From assembly GCA_013822245.1 (NCBI GenBank), contig PNKE01000020.1, forward strand, positions 1 through 50,459: a stretch of DNA of 50,459 nucleotides, written 5' to 3'. Source of the stretch: Candidatus Solibacter sp. GTDB taxonomy: Bacteria > Acidobacteriota > Terriglobia > Bryobacterales > Bryobacteraceae. The notes under the pieces were generated by a model, which saw nothing but the letters and a program-made list of their open reading frames with translations, had not been told where the DNA came from and ran no database searches. The position numbers were made by a program, and so were the translations under genes. Position 1 is the stretch's first letter; every line of letters begins with the position of its first letter. Of this stretch, positions 1 through 9,263 are shown piece by piece.

Positions 1-95
1 TGGACGGGCGCGCGGCGGGGGCGCTGTATGTATACAGAGACGTCGCGTGGGGCGTGTTCGCGGAGGGGCCGGGGGTGGTTTACCGGCGCAGGTAG
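1..95 (+). CDS. C-terminal fragment of a gene cut by the window edge
   Basis: Read in the frame beginning at base 3, the left edge encodes about 30 residues ending in VVYRRR and a TAG stop. Codon third positions are mostly G or C, as in the real genes nearby, and the frame contains no stop before the terminal one. No family can be recognised from so short a piece. Its end overlaps the end of the convergent cupin gene by 16 bases. It could be chance, because GC-rich DNA has few stops. Confidence 0.4.
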   Translation, partial: DGRAAGALYVYRDVAWGVFAEGPGVVYRRR

Positions 96-427
96 GCGTC
101 GTCGCCGCGGATCCAGTCTTCGCGGCGTGGGGTGAAAACGTCGAGGGCGATGGTGTCCTGGATGGCTTCGACGCCGTGGGGGTCGTTGGCGGAGATGGCG
201 AGGCTCTGGCCGGAGCTGAGGTCGAGCGTGCCGTCGCCGATGGTGAAGCGGAGGCAGCCGGAGAGGATGGTGGTGACCTGCTCGTTGACGTGCGAGTGGA
301 CGGGGACGACGGCGCCGGCCAGGAGTTCGAGGCGGGCGATGGTGAACAGGGCGGTGTGGACGACCTGGCGGGTGACGAGGTCGTTCATCTTTTCACGGGG
401 GGCGGCGGACCAGTCGATGTGAGTCAC
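80..427 (-). CDS. Small single-domain cupin protein
   Basis: A 115-residue one-domain cupin. Metal-ligand type residues are visible at His44, His46 and Glu49 (VPVHSHVNEQ) and at His84 (NDPHGVE), which matches the two cupin motifs. Such proteins are usually cytosolic metal-binding dioxygenase-like or sugar-binding barrels, and the substrate here cannot be told. I chose the GTG at 427. Homologous small cupins begin close to the HIDW sequence as I recall them, and a TACACT hexamer lies exactly 7 bases upstream, whereas the ATG at 467-469 would overlap the rfbA start codon. An internal ATG at MNDLVTR is a weaker alternative. The gene runs divergently from rfbA. The C-terminal REDWIRGDDAYLR tail is typical of this cupin subgroup in my recollection. 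Confidence 0.8.
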   Translation of the reverse strand: MTHIDWSAAPREKMNDLVTRQVVHTALFTIARLELLAGAVVPVHSHVNEQVTTILSGCLRFTIGDGTLDLSSGQSLAISANDPHGVEAIQDTIALDVFTPRREDWIRGDDAYLRR

Positions 428-434
428 GGCGTAG

Positions 435-440
435 AGTGTA
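435..440 (-). promoter_or_regulatory. Candidate -10 box of a leaderless cupin transcript
   Basis: On the minus strand TACACT is followed by seven bases and then the GTG start of the cupin gene. No Shine-Dalgarno sequence precedes that GTG. Transcription starting 6-7 bases after the hexamer would begin at or next to the start codon. The same arrangement occurs at three other genes in the window. Confidence 0.4.
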
Positions 441-467
441 GCATGAGAGAATCTTCTAGGAGGATCC

Positions 468-1193
468 ATGAAAGGCGTTGTGCTGGCTGGCGGCAAGGGG
501 AGCCGACTCTATCCCCTGACAAAGATCACGAACAAGCACCTGCTGCCTGTCTACGACAAGCCGATGATCTACTACCCGATCCAGACGCTTGTGGACGCGG
601 GCGTCAGGGACATTCTGGTGGTGACGGGCGGCGGCAATGCGGGCGATTTTCTGCGCCTGCTGGCGAACGGAAAGGAGTTTGGGTTGACGCACCTGAACTT
701 CACTTACCAGGAGGGCGAGGGCGGCATTGCTGATGCTCTCGGCCTGGCGCAGCACTTTGCCGAGGGCGACAGGCTGTGCGTGGTGCTGGGCGACAACATC
801 CTGGAGAAACCGATCAAAGTGGCCGTGGACGCGTTCAGGCAGCAGGAGCGCGGGGCGCGGATTCTGTTGAAAGAAGTGACCGACGCCGAGCGGTTTGGCG
901 TGGCCGAGATGGACGGCGACAAGATTGTGGGTATTGAAGAGAAGCCCGAGAAGCCGAAGTCGAACTACGCGGTGACGGGCATCTACATGTACGACGAAAC
1001 GGTGTGGGACAAGATCAAGACGCTGGTGCCGTCGGGGCGCGGCGAGCTTGAGATCACCGACGTCAACAACGCGTATATCGCCGAGGGAGCGATGGAGTTC
1101 AGCTATATCGACGGCTGGTGGACCGACGCGGGCACATTCGATTCGCTGTTGAGGGCGAGCCGGCTGGTGGCGGAAACGGGCGCGGGGGAGTAA
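468..1193 (+). CDS. rfbA: Glucose-1-phosphate thymidylyltransferase (short form)
   Basis: RfbA/RmlA joins dTTP and glucose-1-phosphate to give dTDP-glucose, the first step to dTDP-sugars for surface polysaccharide. The nucleotide-binding loop LAGGKGSRLYPLT is at residues 6-18, VLGDN with the metal-binding Asp at 106-110, IEEKP at 156-160, and WWTDAGT at 217-223. At 241 residues it is the short form; the classical enterobacterial enzyme has about 290 residues with an extra C-terminal allosteric region. A strong Shine-Dalgarno (AGGAGG) lies just upstream of the ATG. It is the first gene of an rfbA-rfbC-rfbB operon, three bases before rfbC. Confidence 0.95.
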   Translation: MKGVVLAGGKGSRLYPLTKITNKHLLPVYDKPMIYYPIQTLVDAGVRDILVVTGGGNAGDFLRLLANGKEFGLTHLNFTYQEGEGGIADALGLAQHFAEGDRLCVVLGDNILEKPIKVAVDAFRQQERGARILLKEVTDAERFGVAEMDGDKIVGIEEKPEKPKSNYAVTGIYMYDETVWDKIKTLVPSGRGELEITDVNNAYIAEGAMEFSYIDGWWTDAGTFDSLLRASRLVAETGAGE

Positions 1194-1196
1194 GTT

Positions 1197-1748
1197 ATGG
1201 CGACACCGGGACTGCTTCCACGCATAGAGATACCGAAGAGCGCGCCGGGCATCGGCAGCGTGATTCTAGCGGTGGACTCGCCGCATTTGATTGATGGGGT
1301 GAAGGTGGCCGAGCAATCGATCTGGGCCGATGACCGGGGCTACTTCATGGAGGTGGCGCGGCTGGGGCAGGGGCTGGTGGCGAGGTTTCCGGGCGAGACG
1401 ACGCAGGTGAGCTGCGCGTTGAATTATCCGGGGGCGATCAAGGCGTTTCACTTCCACAGGCACCAGACCGATTTCTGGAACGTGGTGAGGGGGATGCTGC
1501 AGGTGGCGCTGGTGGATCTGCGGCCGGACTCGCCGACGTTCGGCAAGAAGAATACGCTGTACCTGGGGCAGTTGCGGCCGTGGGCGGTATCGATCCCGCC
1601 GGGCGTGGGGCACGGGTACAAGGTGATCGGGACTGAGCCGGCGATGCTCGTGTATCTGACGGACCGGATCTACAACCCCGAGGACGAGGGGCGGATCGCG
1701 TACAACGAACCGGGGATCAACTACGACTGGGAGCTGCAGCACAAATGA
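1197..1748 (+). CDS. rfbC: dTDP-4-dehydrorhamnose 3,5-epimerase family protein
   Basis: A 183-residue RmlC-type cupin epimerase acting on dTDP-4-keto-6-deoxyglucose. Family landmarks are DRGYF (46-50), the histidine-bearing strand IKAFHFH (81-87), VALVDLR (103-109) and IPPGVGHGY (133-141). In canonical RmlC the catalytic histidine sits in a GLHxQ context; here the equivalent reads FHFHRHQ, so the exact keto-sugar product may differ from L-rhamnose precursor. The gene begins three bases after rfbA and its last bases overlap the ATG of rfbB, so the three are translated together. No rfbD reductase follows, so the final reduction must be encoded elsewhere or the end product is not rhamnose. Confidence 0.85.
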   Translation: MATPGLLPRIEIPKSAPGIGSVILAVDSPHLIDGVKVAEQSIWADDRGYFMEVARLGQGLVARFPGETTQVSCALNYPGAIKAFHFHRHQTDFWNVVRGMLQVALVDLRPDSPTFGKKNTLYLGQLRPWAVSIPPGVGHGYKVIGTEPAMLVYLTDRIYNPEDEGRIAYNEPGINYDWELQHK

Positions 1749-2755
1749 GACTACTGGTGACGGGCGGGGCGGGGTTTATCGGGTCGGCGTTCGTGCGGCT
1801 GGCGCTGAACGGGCGCTGGGCGTCGAGGCTGACGAACCTGGACAAGCTGACGTATGCGGGCAACCTGGAGAACCTGGCCGAGGTGGAGCGGGACCCGGCG
1901 TACAGGTTTGTGCATGGCGACATCAACGACGCGCAGTTGGTGGTGAGGCTGATCGAAGAAGAGCGGCCGGACGCGATTGTGCACTTCGCGGCGGAGAGCC
2001 ATGTGGACCGCTCGATTCTGGGGCCGGGGGCGTTTTTCGAGACGAATTTGAGGGGGACGTTCACGTTGCTGGAAGCGGCAAGGGCGGTGGGCGTTGAGAG
2101 ATTTCTGCACGTGTCGACGGATGAGGTTTACGGGTCGATCGATGAACCGCATGACGCCGATGAGGGGTATCCGCTGAAGCCGTCGAGTCCGTATTCGGCG
2201 TCGAAGGCGGGGTCGGATCTGCTGGCGCTGAGTTATTGGACGACGTACAAGATGCCGGTGACGGTGACGCGGGCGTCGAACAATTACGGGCCGTATCAGT
2301 TCCCCGAGAAGCTGATCCCGCTGATGATCACCAACGCGATGGAAGACAAGGCGCTGCCGATCTATGGCGACGGGATGCAGGTGAGGGACTGGCTGTATGT
2401 GGACGACCACTGCAGGGCGATCCGGGCGGCGTTGAGGAAAGGCGCGCCGGGGGAGATTTATAACGTCGGCGGGTCGAGGGCATTGCCGAACCGGGATGTG
2501 GTGGAGATGATCCTGGACGCGATGGGCAAGCCTCACAGCCTGATGCAGACGGTGAAGGACCGTCCGGGGCATGACCGGCGGTATGCGATCACGACGGAGA
2601 AACTGGAAAGGGCGACGGGGTGGAGGGCGGAAGTGGATTTCGAGACGGGGCTGAAGGAAACGATTGAGTGGTACAGGGCGAACGGGGAGTGGGCGGGGCG
2701 GGTGAAGTCGGGGGCGTATCAGGAGTACTACGAGAGGAACTACGCGGGGCGGTAG
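1745..2755 (+). CDS. rfbB: dTDP-glucose 4,6-dehydratase
   Basis: RfbB/RmlB converts dTDP-glucose to dTDP-4-keto-6-deoxyglucose using bound NAD. It is an extended SDR of 336 residues with GGAGFIG (7-13) for the dinucleotide, STDEVYG (124-130) supplying the Thr-Asp-Glu catalytic group, and the YxxxK pair Tyr150/Lys154. SNNYGPYQFPEKLIP is the usual substrate-pocket signature. The ATG overlaps the rfbC stop (ATGA). Length and motifs are full and typical. Confidence 0.95.
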   Translation: MRLLVTGGAGFIGSAFVRLALNGRWASRLTNLDKLTYAGNLENLAEVERDPAYRFVHGDINDAQLVVRLIEEERPDAIVHFAAESHVDRSILGPGAFFETNLRGTFTLLEAARAVGVERFLHVSTDEVYGSIDEPHDADEGYPLKPSSPYSASKAGSDLLALSYWTTYKMPVTVTRASNNYGPYQFPEKLIPLMITNAMEDKALPIYGDGMQVRDWLYVDDHCRAIRAALRKGAPGEIYNVGGSRALPNRDVVEMILDAMGKPHSLMQTVKDRPGHDRRYAITTEKLERATGWRAEVDFETGLKETIEWYRANGEWAGRVKSGAYQEYYERNYAGR

Positions 2756-2776
2756 GGGCGAACCGGCAGACAGAGC

Positions 2777-2815
2777 AACGGCGGGCTGAGGGAGGCGATC
2801 CCACGGCCCGCCGTT
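2777..2815 (+). terminator. Hairpin terminator after rfbB
   Basis: A perfect 10-base stem (AACGGCGGGC paired with GCCCGCCGTT) with a 19-base loop starts 22 bases after the rfbB stop. Only a short T run follows, so it may be weak. It could also serve the convergent gene at 2842. Confidence 0.5.
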
Positions 2816-2841
2816 TGTGATTTCAGGCCCAAGCGCGGAGG

Positions 2842-3348
2842 TTAGGCGAGGCCGGCCTGTTTCTTGGCGAAGTCGCCGATCATGGGCAGGTGGAGGCCTT
2901 CGCCCTGGTAGGCCTTGTACATCATGAAGAGCCAGAGGGCGAAGACGCAGAGGCTGATGAGGAGGCCCAGCGGGACGAGGATCAGGCCGAGAATGCCGCC
3001 GGTAATGGTGGTGAGGATGGTCAACACAAACCAGAGAGCGATATAGGCGACGTTGAAGCCGATGGACTGCCAGGCGTGGTATTTGACCTTGGGGTCGGTG
3101 TTGTAGGGGGCCATCACGAGGAAGATGATTCCGGTGATGAAGCCGAACAGGTAGCAGAGGGCGGAGGCGGCGTTCTGGGAGAGGCCGCCGGCCTGGGGCT
3201 GCTGCTGATATTGCGGCGGCTGTTGGTATTGCGGGGGCTGCTGATACTGCTGCTCGGCGCCGGGAGCGGGTCCGGCGCTCATGGTGGCGCCGCAGTTGCC
3301 GCAGAAGTTTCCGTTCACCTGCGTACCGCATTGGGGGCAAAAAGCCAT
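2842..3348 (-). CDS. Zinc-ribbon membrane protein (DUF4870/Tic20-like)
   Basis: A 168-residue protein with three parts. An N-terminal zinc ribbon has CPQC and CGNC (Cys4, 7, 16, 19). A low-complexity linker carries repeated QYQQPP units. The C-terminal region has about three hydrophobic segments beginning ALCYLFGFITGIIF and containing VKYHAWQS, the signature I associate with the DUF4870/UPF0132 family of small inner-membrane proteins of unknown role. The start at MAFCPQCG is set by an AGGAGG ribosome site immediately upstream; an upstream ATG in the same frame lacks one. It stands alone between convergent and divergent neighbours. Confidence 0.8.
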   Translation of the reverse strand: MAFCPQCGTQVNGNFCGNCGATMSAGPAPGAEQQYQQPPQYQQPPQYQQQPQAGGLSQNAASALCYLFGFITGIIFLVMAPYNTDPKVKYHAWQSIGFNVAYIALWFVLTILTTITGGILGLILVPLGLLISLCVFALWLFMMYKAYQGEGLHLPMIGDFAKKQAGLA

Positions 3349-3413
3349 TCGATTGTCCTCCTGAAAGGTCTTCCTGGCCAACGGGCAAGGAAGTGACCGT
3401 TCCTGCGAGAATA

Positions 3414-6164
3414 CTACAATTCGAGCCGGGCGGATACCACTGGATCGCCGGTTTCGCGGATGAGCTTGAAGCCGAGCTTCTCGCTGACCTTCTGCATGGC
3501 GGAGTTCTCGGCGAGGATGTCGGCGGTGATGACTTTGACGCCTTCGGCCTTTCCGATGTCGATGAGGCGGCGGAGGAGTTCGGTGCCGAGGCCGGTCTTC
3601 TGATACTCGTCGGCGACGACGACGGCGAATTCGGATTCGGTGGCGCCGGTGATGCCCTGGAGGCGGCCGACGGCGATGATCTGTTTCTCGGAAGTGCCGG
3701 GGATTTCGCGTTCAGCGACAAGGGCCATCTGGCGGGCGTAGTCGATGAAGCAGATGCGGGTGAGGCGTTCGTGGGCGATGCGCTGGCTCAGGTTGAGCAT
3801 CTGGAGATAGCGCTGGTAGACGGTGCGTTCGGAGAGGGCCTCGTGGAACTTGACCATCATTGGCTCGTCCTCGGGGCGGATGGGGCGGATGGTGACGGGG
3901 TCGCCGTTCTTCATGGTCCAGGCCCCCTCGTATTGGACGGGGTAAGGGCGGATGGCGGGGTGAGGGAGTTCGGATTCCGGGGTGGCGGGGTCGTGGAGGA
4001 CGACGCGGGCGTCGAGCGCGAGGAGGCAGTCGGGCGAAGCGATGAGCGGGTTGATGTCAATCTCGCTGATCCAGGGCTGGTCGACGACAAGAAGGCTGAA
4101 GCGGACCAGGAGTTGTTCAAGAGCGGCGATATCGACGGGCTTGCGGCCGCGGACGCCCTTGAGCGCGGTGAAGATCTTGGTGCGCTCCATCAGGCGGCGG
4201 GCGAGGGTGGTGTTGAGCGGGGGCAGGGCGAGCGAGCGGTCCTTGAAGACCTCGACGAGCTGGCCGCCCATGCCAAACAGCATGACGGGGCCAAACTGGG
4301 GATCGATGGAGCTGCCGATGATGACTTCATAGCCGTCGAGTTTGGCGAAGGGCTGGACGTTGACGCCGCCGAAGTGCTCGGCGCCGGCTTTGGCGGTAAC
4401 CGAATCGCGGATGGAATCGAATGCGGCGCGGACGGCGGATTCGTCCTTGAGGTTCAAGATGACGCCGCCGACGTCGGTCTTGTGGGTGATGGTTTCGGAG
4501 TGGATCTTGAGGACGACGGGGTAGCCCATGCCGGCGGCGGCGGCGGCGGCGTCATCGGCCGTGGGGGCGATCACGGAAGGCAGGGTGGGGATACCGTAGG
4601 CGGCGAGAACCTGCTTGGATTCGTGTTCGGTGAGAATGGTGCGGCCGGTGGCGCGGACGCGCTCGATAATGGCCGTGGCGCCGTCGCGGTCGGCGGCTTC
4701 GTGGGAGTCGCCGTAGCGGGGCGTTTCGTAGAGGGCGTTGACGTTGCTGGCGTAGCGCCACATATAGTTGAACAGGCGGGCGGCGGTATCGGGATAGGCG
4801 TAAGTGGGGATGCCGGCGTTGTTGAGGATCTGCTCGCCGGCGGCGACGTCGGTGCCGCCCATCCAGGAGGCGAGCACGGGCTTGTCGCCGAGTTTGGCGT
4901 AAGGCTTGAGATGCTCGGCGGTGCGGGTGGCATCGGTCATGGCCTGGGGGGTGAGGATGACGAGCATGCCGTCGGAGTTGGGATCCTTGGCGGCGACTTC
5001 GAGGGCCTTGGCGTAGCGTTCGGGTTCAGCGTCGCCGAGGATGTCGATGGGGTTGGAGTGGCTCCAGGCGCCGGGCAGGAACTGGTTGAGTTCGGCGATG
5101 GTCTGTTCGGAGATGTCGGCGAGTTCGCCATTGCCGAGCAAGAGAGAATCGGCGGCGAGAACGCCGGGGCCGCCGGCGTTGGTGAGGATGGTGAGACGGG
5201 GGCCCTTGGGGCGAGGCTGTTTGGCGAGGACCTCGGCCATATAAAACAGGTCTGAGATATTGTTGACGCGCAGGACGCCGGAGCGCATGAAGGCGACGTC
5301 GAGGACATCGTCGGAGCCGGTGAGCGAGCCGGTATGGGAAGCGGCGGCCTTGGATCCGGCGGCGGTGCGGCCGGCCTTGATGACGATGATGGGCTTGTTC
5401 ATCGCGACTTCGCGGGCGGCGGAGAGGAAACTGCGGGCATCGCCGACCGACTCCATATAGATGAGGATGGAGCGGGTCTTGGGGTCGTTGCCGAGGTAGT
5501 AGATCAGATCGCCCCAACCGACGTCGGCCATCGAGCCGAGGCTCATGAAGGCCGAGAAGCCGACCATTTCGCGCATGGACCAATCGAGGACGGCGGTGCA
5601 GAGGGCGCCGGACTGGGAGAGGAATCCGACGTTGCCAGGCCGGGCCATGCAGGAGGCGAAGGTGGCGTTGAGGCCCGAGGGGGGAATCATCACGCCGAGG
5701 CAGTTGGGCCCGATGATGCGCATGTTGGCATTGGCGGCTTCGGCGAGCAGTTCGCGTTCCAGGCGCTTGCCTTCCTCGCCAGCCTCCTTGAAGCCGGCCG
5801 AAATGACGACGGCGGCCTTGATGCCGGCTTCGCCGCACTCCCTGATGATGCCGGGGATGAACTTGGCGGGCGTGGTGATGACGGCCAGGCTGACTTGGGC
5901 CGGGATGTCCCTGACTGTCGGATAAGCCTTGATGCCAAGCACGCTCGGGCGCTTGGGATTCACCGGGAAGATGGCGCCGCCAAACGGGGTGCTCATCAGG
6001 TTCCACATCGTCGTGCGGCCAACGCTGCCCGGATTCTCGGTGGCGCCGATCATGGCGACGTTGCCGGGCGTGAAGAAGGGATCGAGCGGGTGGGCCTCAC
6101 GCCTGAACACGTCGTGCTTGAAGATGTCGTGCGCCGATTCGGGTTTGTAGCCAAGAGGTTTCAT
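3414..6164 (-). CDS. ADP-forming acyl-CoA synthetase fused to a GNAT acetyltransferase
   Basis: About 916 residues. In order: a CoA-binding Rossmann domain ([14 protein letters not shown]), succinyl-CoA-synthetase-like ligase domains, an ATP-grasp domain ([20 protein letters not shown]), and a C-terminal GNAT domain in the last 170 residues ([16 protein letters not shown] is the acetyl-CoA loop). The [12 protein letters not shown] segment holds the histidine phosphorylated in ADP-forming acetyl-CoA synthetases. The architecture matches E. coli PatZ/Pat, which acetylates acetyl-CoA synthetase and other lysines. With the histidine kept it might also make or use acyl-CoA with ADP/ATP. The ATG at 6164 begins MKPLGYK; a GTG at 6197 in frame would add 11 residues and cannot be excluded. 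Function as ligase versus acetyltransferase is unresolved. Confidence 0.88.
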   Translation of the reverse strand: MKPLGYKPESAHDIFKHDVFRREAHPLDPFFTPGNVAMIGATENPGSVGRTTMWNLMSTPFGGAIFPVNPKRPSVLGIKAYPTVRDIPAQVSLAVITTPAKFIPGIIRECGEAGIKAAVVISAGFKEAGEEGKRLERELLAEAANANMRIIGPNCLGVMIPPSGLNATFASCMARPGNVGFLSQSGALCTAVLDWSMREMVGFSAFMSLGSMADVGWGDLIYYLGNDPKTRSILIYMESVGDARSFLSAAREVAMNKPIIVIKAGRTAAGSKAAASHTGSLTGSDDVLDVAFMRSGVLRVNNISDLFYMAEVLAKQPRPKGPRLTILTNAGGPGVLAADSLLLGNGELADISEQTIAELNQFLPGAWSHSNPIDILGDAEPERYAKALEVAAKDPNSDGMLVILTPQAMTDATRTAEHLKPYAKLGDKPVLASWMGGTDVAAGEQILNNAGIPTYAYPDTAARLFNYMWRYASNVNALYETPRYGDSHEAADRDGATAIIERVRATGRTILTEHESKQVLAAYGIPTLPSVIAPTADDAAAAAAGMGYPVVLKIHSETITHKTDVGGVILNLKDESAVRAAFDSIRDSVTAKAGAEHFGGVNVQPFAKLDGYEVIIGSSIDPQFGPVMLFGMGGQLVEVFKDRSLALPPLNTTLARRLMERTKIFTALKGVRGRKPVDIAALEQLLVRFSLLVVDQPWISEIDINPLIASPDCLLALDARVVLHDPATPESELPHPAIRPYPVQYEGAWTMKNGDPVTIRPIRPEDEPMMVKFHEALSERTVYQRYLQMLNLSQRIAHERLTRICFIDYARQMALVAEREIPGTSEKQIIAVGRLQGITGATESEFAVVVADEYQKTGLGTELLRRLIDIGKAEGVKVITADILAENSAMQKVSEKLGFKLIRETGDPVVSARLEL

Positions 6165-6318
6165 GAGTTGACGTCCCGACAGAAAGATCTGTTTCACTCT
6201 TATCTTCGTCGTTCGCGGCGTCGCGGTTCAACCCGCGGCGGGCGGTATTGGCGGGTTTTATTCGACCGAGCCGGAGTATTAGGTCTGATTGACCGATGCC
6301 GCCGGGGGCAGGGCGTAC

Positions 6319-6324
6319 TACAAT
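6319..6324 (+). promoter_or_regulatory. Candidate -10 box close to the fucosidase start
   Basis: TACAAT is followed by seven bases and the ATG at 6332. There is no Shine-Dalgarno sequence between them. This geometry predicts a leaderless or nearly leaderless message. No convincing -35 hexamer is seen at 16-18 bases. Confidence 0.4.
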
Positions 6325-6331
6325 CGCTGGC

Positions 6332-7648
6332 ATGGCCATTCGATACTGTCTCATCGCCCTTCTCAGCCTCACTCCGCTGCTGGCCGATCCGCCGGCGGAA
6401 CGGCTAAAACGGTTTAATGATGCCAAGTTCGGGATGTTCATCCATTGGGGCCCGTACTCGCTGGCCAGCGTGGAGGCGTCGTGGCCGATCATGGGGGGGA
6501 AAAAGTGGGGAATCAGCGAGGCCGACTACAGAAAGTTGCCGGAGAGCTTCAATCCAGTGAAATTCGACGCGCGGGCGTGGGTGAAGCTGGCAAAGCAGGC
6601 GGGGCAGCGCTATATCGTCTTTACGTCGAAACACCACGATGGGTTCTGTATGTTCGACTCGGCCTACACCAACTACAAAATCACGCGGACGCCGTACGGC
6701 AAAGACATCGCCGCTCAACTGGCCGAGGCGGCGAAGGCCGAGGGCATCCCGCTGGGCTTCTACTACTCGCCGCCGGACCTGAACCACGCGGGCTTCCGGG
6801 ACACGTCGGTGGACTCGAACCAGAACTGGCGCGGGGAGCCGTGGCGGGCCGAGTGGTCCACCTATCTCGATTACATGGAGATGCAGTTGCGGGAGTTGCT
6901 TACCGGCTATGGCGATCTGTTCGTGATCTGGTTTGACGGGCTGGACAACCAGCGCAAGTATGACGGGCGCCGGTTCCATAAGATGATCCACGAGATCCAG
7001 CCGATGGCGCTGATCAACAACCGGATCGGGCTGACCGGCGATTACGTGACGCCGGAGCAGCGGCTTCCAAAAGCGATTCCGATGAAGGGGGCGACGGTGG
7101 GCAACGTGGATCCGAATGATGCGGGGCTGAGCCAGACGCCGCCGAAACCCGAGGATTTCCAGCCCTGGGAAACGTGCATGACCATCAACGAAACCTGGGG
7201 CTACAACAAAAACGACACGCGCTATAAATCCACGACCGAGTTGATCCGGGCGCTGGTGGACGCGGCCAGCAAGGGCGGCAATTTCCTGCTGAATGTGGGT
7301 CCGACGCCGGAGGGCGAGATTCAGCCGGAGTTCGTTGAACGGCTGAAGGCGATGGGCGAGTGGCTGAGCAGGAACGGAGAAGCGATTTACGGAACCACGT
7401 ACGGGCCGCTGCAGCAGATGGCCGGGGTGAGGACGACGGCCAAGGGCAAGACTGTGTATGTGCATGTGTACGGCTGGCCGGGGGGAAGCCTGGAACTGAA
7501 GGCACTCAAAGGGACGCCGAAAGCGGTGCGGTGGCTGGGCGGGCAGGCAAAGGTGGGGTTCAGGAGCACGGGCGGCGGATTGACGCTGGACGTGAGCGGG
7601 GTGAAGGCCGATCCGCATGTGACGGTGCTGGCGATTGATATGAAGTAA
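6332..7648 (+). CDS. Secreted alpha-L-fucosidase, GH29 family
   Basis: A 438-residue glycoside hydrolase that removes terminal L-fucose from glycans by a retaining mechanism. The start MAIRYCLIALLSLTPLLAD gives a clear signal peptide, so it acts outside the cytoplasm. GH29 landmarks are FGMFIHWGPYS near the mature N-terminus, SKHHDGF, FYYSPPD, and IWFDG, whose Asp202 is the expected nucleophile. The conserved NVGPTPEGEI stretch and a C-terminal beta domain complete the fold. The general acid/base is poorly conserved in this family and was not assigned. An in-frame ATG at 6296 would put extra residues before the signal peptide and was rejected. It may feed on plant, algal or host glycans. Confidence 0.93.
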   Translation: MAIRYCLIALLSLTPLLADPPAERLKRFNDAKFGMFIHWGPYSLASVEASWPIMGGKKWGISEADYRKLPESFNPVKFDARAWVKLAKQAGQRYIVFTSKHHDGFCMFDSAYTNYKITRTPYGKDIAAQLAEAAKAEGIPLGFYYSPPDLNHAGFRDTSVDSNQNWRGEPWRAEWSTYLDYMEMQLRELLTGYGDLFVIWFDGLDNQRKYDGRRFHKMIHEIQPMALINNRIGLTGDYVTPEQRLPKAIPMKGATVGNVDPNDAGLSQTPPKPEDFQPWETCMTINETWGYNKNDTRYKSTTELIRALVDAASKGGNFLLNVGPTPEGEIQPEFVERLKAMGEWLSRNGEAIYGTTYGPLQQMAGVRTTAKGKTVYVHVYGWPGGSLELKALKGTPKAVRWLGGQAKVGFRSTGGGLTLDVSGVKADPHVTVLAIDMK

Positions 7649-7658
7649 GCGCCGGGGC

Positions 7659-7708
7659 TGTGGAAAAACTGTGGACGGAATTGGATAAGTCAAGAAAGCT
7701 GTGGGTAA
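7659..7708 (+). promoter_or_regulatory. Cluster of DnaA-box-like nonamers upstream of dnaB
   Basis: TGTGGAAAA at 7659 fits the reverse of the DnaA consensus TTWTNCACA at every position. TGTGGGTAA at 7700 has one mismatch. Degenerate copies lie at 7670 (TGTGGACGG) and 7680 (ATTGGATAA). All read in the same direction in the 109 bases before dnaB. This could be DnaA control of dnaB or coincidence. Confidence 0.3.
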
Positions 7709-7757
7709 GGGACCGGACTGAGGGGTGACGAGGTTAAAATGAGGGGCGATCCCTCCC

Positions 7758-9143
7758 ATGGCCACCCAGCAGACCACCCGCGATCCGGAATTTGAACGCG
7801 GATTGCCCTCCAACGTCTATGCCGAGCGCATGGTGCTGGGCTCGATTCTGCTGAACGATTCGACGTTCGTCGCCGTCGCCTCGGCGCTGCTGGCCGACGA
7901 TTTCAGCGTCGAGAAGCACCGCAAGATCTTCCGCCGCATGGTGGAGTTGAACGGCCGCGAAGAACGCATCGACCGCGTGACGCTGGCCAACGAGCTGATG
8001 AAGTACGGCGAGCTTGAGGCGGTGGACGGGCTGAGCTACCTGATCAGCCTGGACGAGGGGTTGCCGGAGCTGCACAACCTCGAAAGCTACGTCCAGATCG
8101 TGAAAGAGAAGGCGGTGCTGCGCGAGCTGATCTACTCGTCGCAGGAGATCATGCAGCGCTGCTACATGGGCGAGGAGTCGCCGTCGGGCATCATCAGCGC
8201 GGCGCAGACGTCGCTGCTGAAGCTGAGCGAGTCGCAGACCAAGGCCGACCTGGTGAGCGCGCGGCAGGTTTTTGAGAACTTCGAAGGCGGGCTGGGGGCG
8301 TTTCTGGACCCGTCGCACCGCGAGTCCGGGCTGCACACGGGGTTCATCAAGTTCGACGACATGACGGGCGGGCTGCATGGCGGCGAGCTGTTCATTCTGG
8401 CCGCGCGTCCGGCGATGGGCAAGACGGCGCTGGCGCTGAACATCGCGCTGCACATGGCGACGCATCCGAGAACTCCGAAAGGCGTGGCGGTATTCTCACT
8501 CGAAATGTCGAAGGAATCGCTGATGACGCGCCTGATCTGTTCGCGGGCGCGAGTGAATCAGCAGAAGTTCAGGATCGGGGCGCTGGACCGCGACGAGCGC
8601 GGGCGGCTGACGATGGCGGCGACAGACCTCTTTGATGCGCCGATCTACATCGACGACACCAGTTCGACGACGATGATGGACATCAACGCCAAGCTGCGCA
8701 AGCTGCGGACGCAGACCGACCTGGGCCTGGTTGTGGTGGATTACCTGCAACTGATGCCGACGACGTCGCTGGGCAGGAACAGCAACCGGACGCAGGAGGT
8801 GGGCGCGCTGTCGCGGGGGATGAAGCTGCTGGCGAAGGATCTGAACGTGCCGTTCCTGGTGCTGTCGCAGTTGAGCCGCGCGCCGGAGCAGAGGATCGGC
8901 GACCACCGTCCGCAGTTGAGCGATCTGCGCGAGTCGGGTTCGATCGAGCAGGACGCCGATCTGGTGGCGTTCATCTTCCGGCCCGAGGTGTACCAGAAAG
9001 ACCGCGAGGACTTGCGCGGGGTGGCCGAACTGATCCTGTCCAAGCAGAGAAATGGCCCGACGGGAAAGGTGCCCCTGGTGTTTCTGCACGAGTACACGAA
9101 GTTCGAGAACCCGGCGGACGACTTCGTGGAAGAAGAGGGGTAG
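7758..9143 (+). CDS. dnaB: Replicative DNA helicase DnaB
   Basis: A 461-residue hexameric 5'-3' helicase that unwinds the fork ahead of DNA polymerase III. The N-terminal DnaB domain starts at LPSNVYAERMVLGSILL. The RecA-like C-terminal domain has Walker A ARPAMGKTALAL, Walker B region LGLVVVDYLQLM, and SQLSRAPEQR followed by LSDLRESGSIEQDAD, all standard. Length is normal and no intein is present. No Shine-Dalgarno sequence is evident; a TAAAAT hexamer lies about 19 bases before the ATG, so the message leader may be short. Confidence 0.96.
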   Translation: MATQQTTRDPEFERGLPSNVYAERMVLGSILLNDSTFVAVASALLADDFSVEKHRKIFRRMVELNGREERIDRVTLANELMKYGELEAVDGLSYLISLDEGLPELHNLESYVQIVKEKAVLRELIYSSQEIMQRCYMGEESPSGIISAAQTSLLKLSESQTKADLVSARQVFENFEGGLGAFLDPSHRESGLHTGFIKFDDMTGGLHGGELFILAARPAMGKTALALNIALHMATHPRTPKGVAVFSLEMSKESLMTRLICSRARVNQQKFRIGALDRDERGRLTMAATDLFDAPIYIDDTSSTTMMDINAKLRKLRTQTDLGLVVVDYLQLMPTTSLGRNSNRTQEVGALSRGMKLLAKDLNVPFLVLSQLSRAPEQRIGDHRPQLSDLRESGSIEQDADLVAFIFRPEVYQKDREDLRGVAELILSKQRNGPTGKVPLVFLHEYTKFENPADDFVEEEG

Positions 9144-9263
9144 AAGCAGGAGCGCCGCCCCGCTCACGCGCTTGTCTGCTGCGAAACCCGCTCCCTTCGT
9201 TCGCGGCCTCACGCCGTTGGCGGCCTCAGGTTAGTGTCAGCGGAGCGGCAGTCGGGTGGATTT

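Noticed and set aside
47-733. Open frame running through the cupin and rfbA genes
   Set aside because: Low-complexity Gly/Asp/Val/Glu translation. Both real genes there have motif support on other frames.
3393-5255. Long open frame (620 codons) on the + strand
   Set aside because: It is antisense to the CoA ligase/GNAT gene. Its translation is Gly/Asp/Ala/Val-rich without domain motifs, as expected from the complement of a GC-rich gene.
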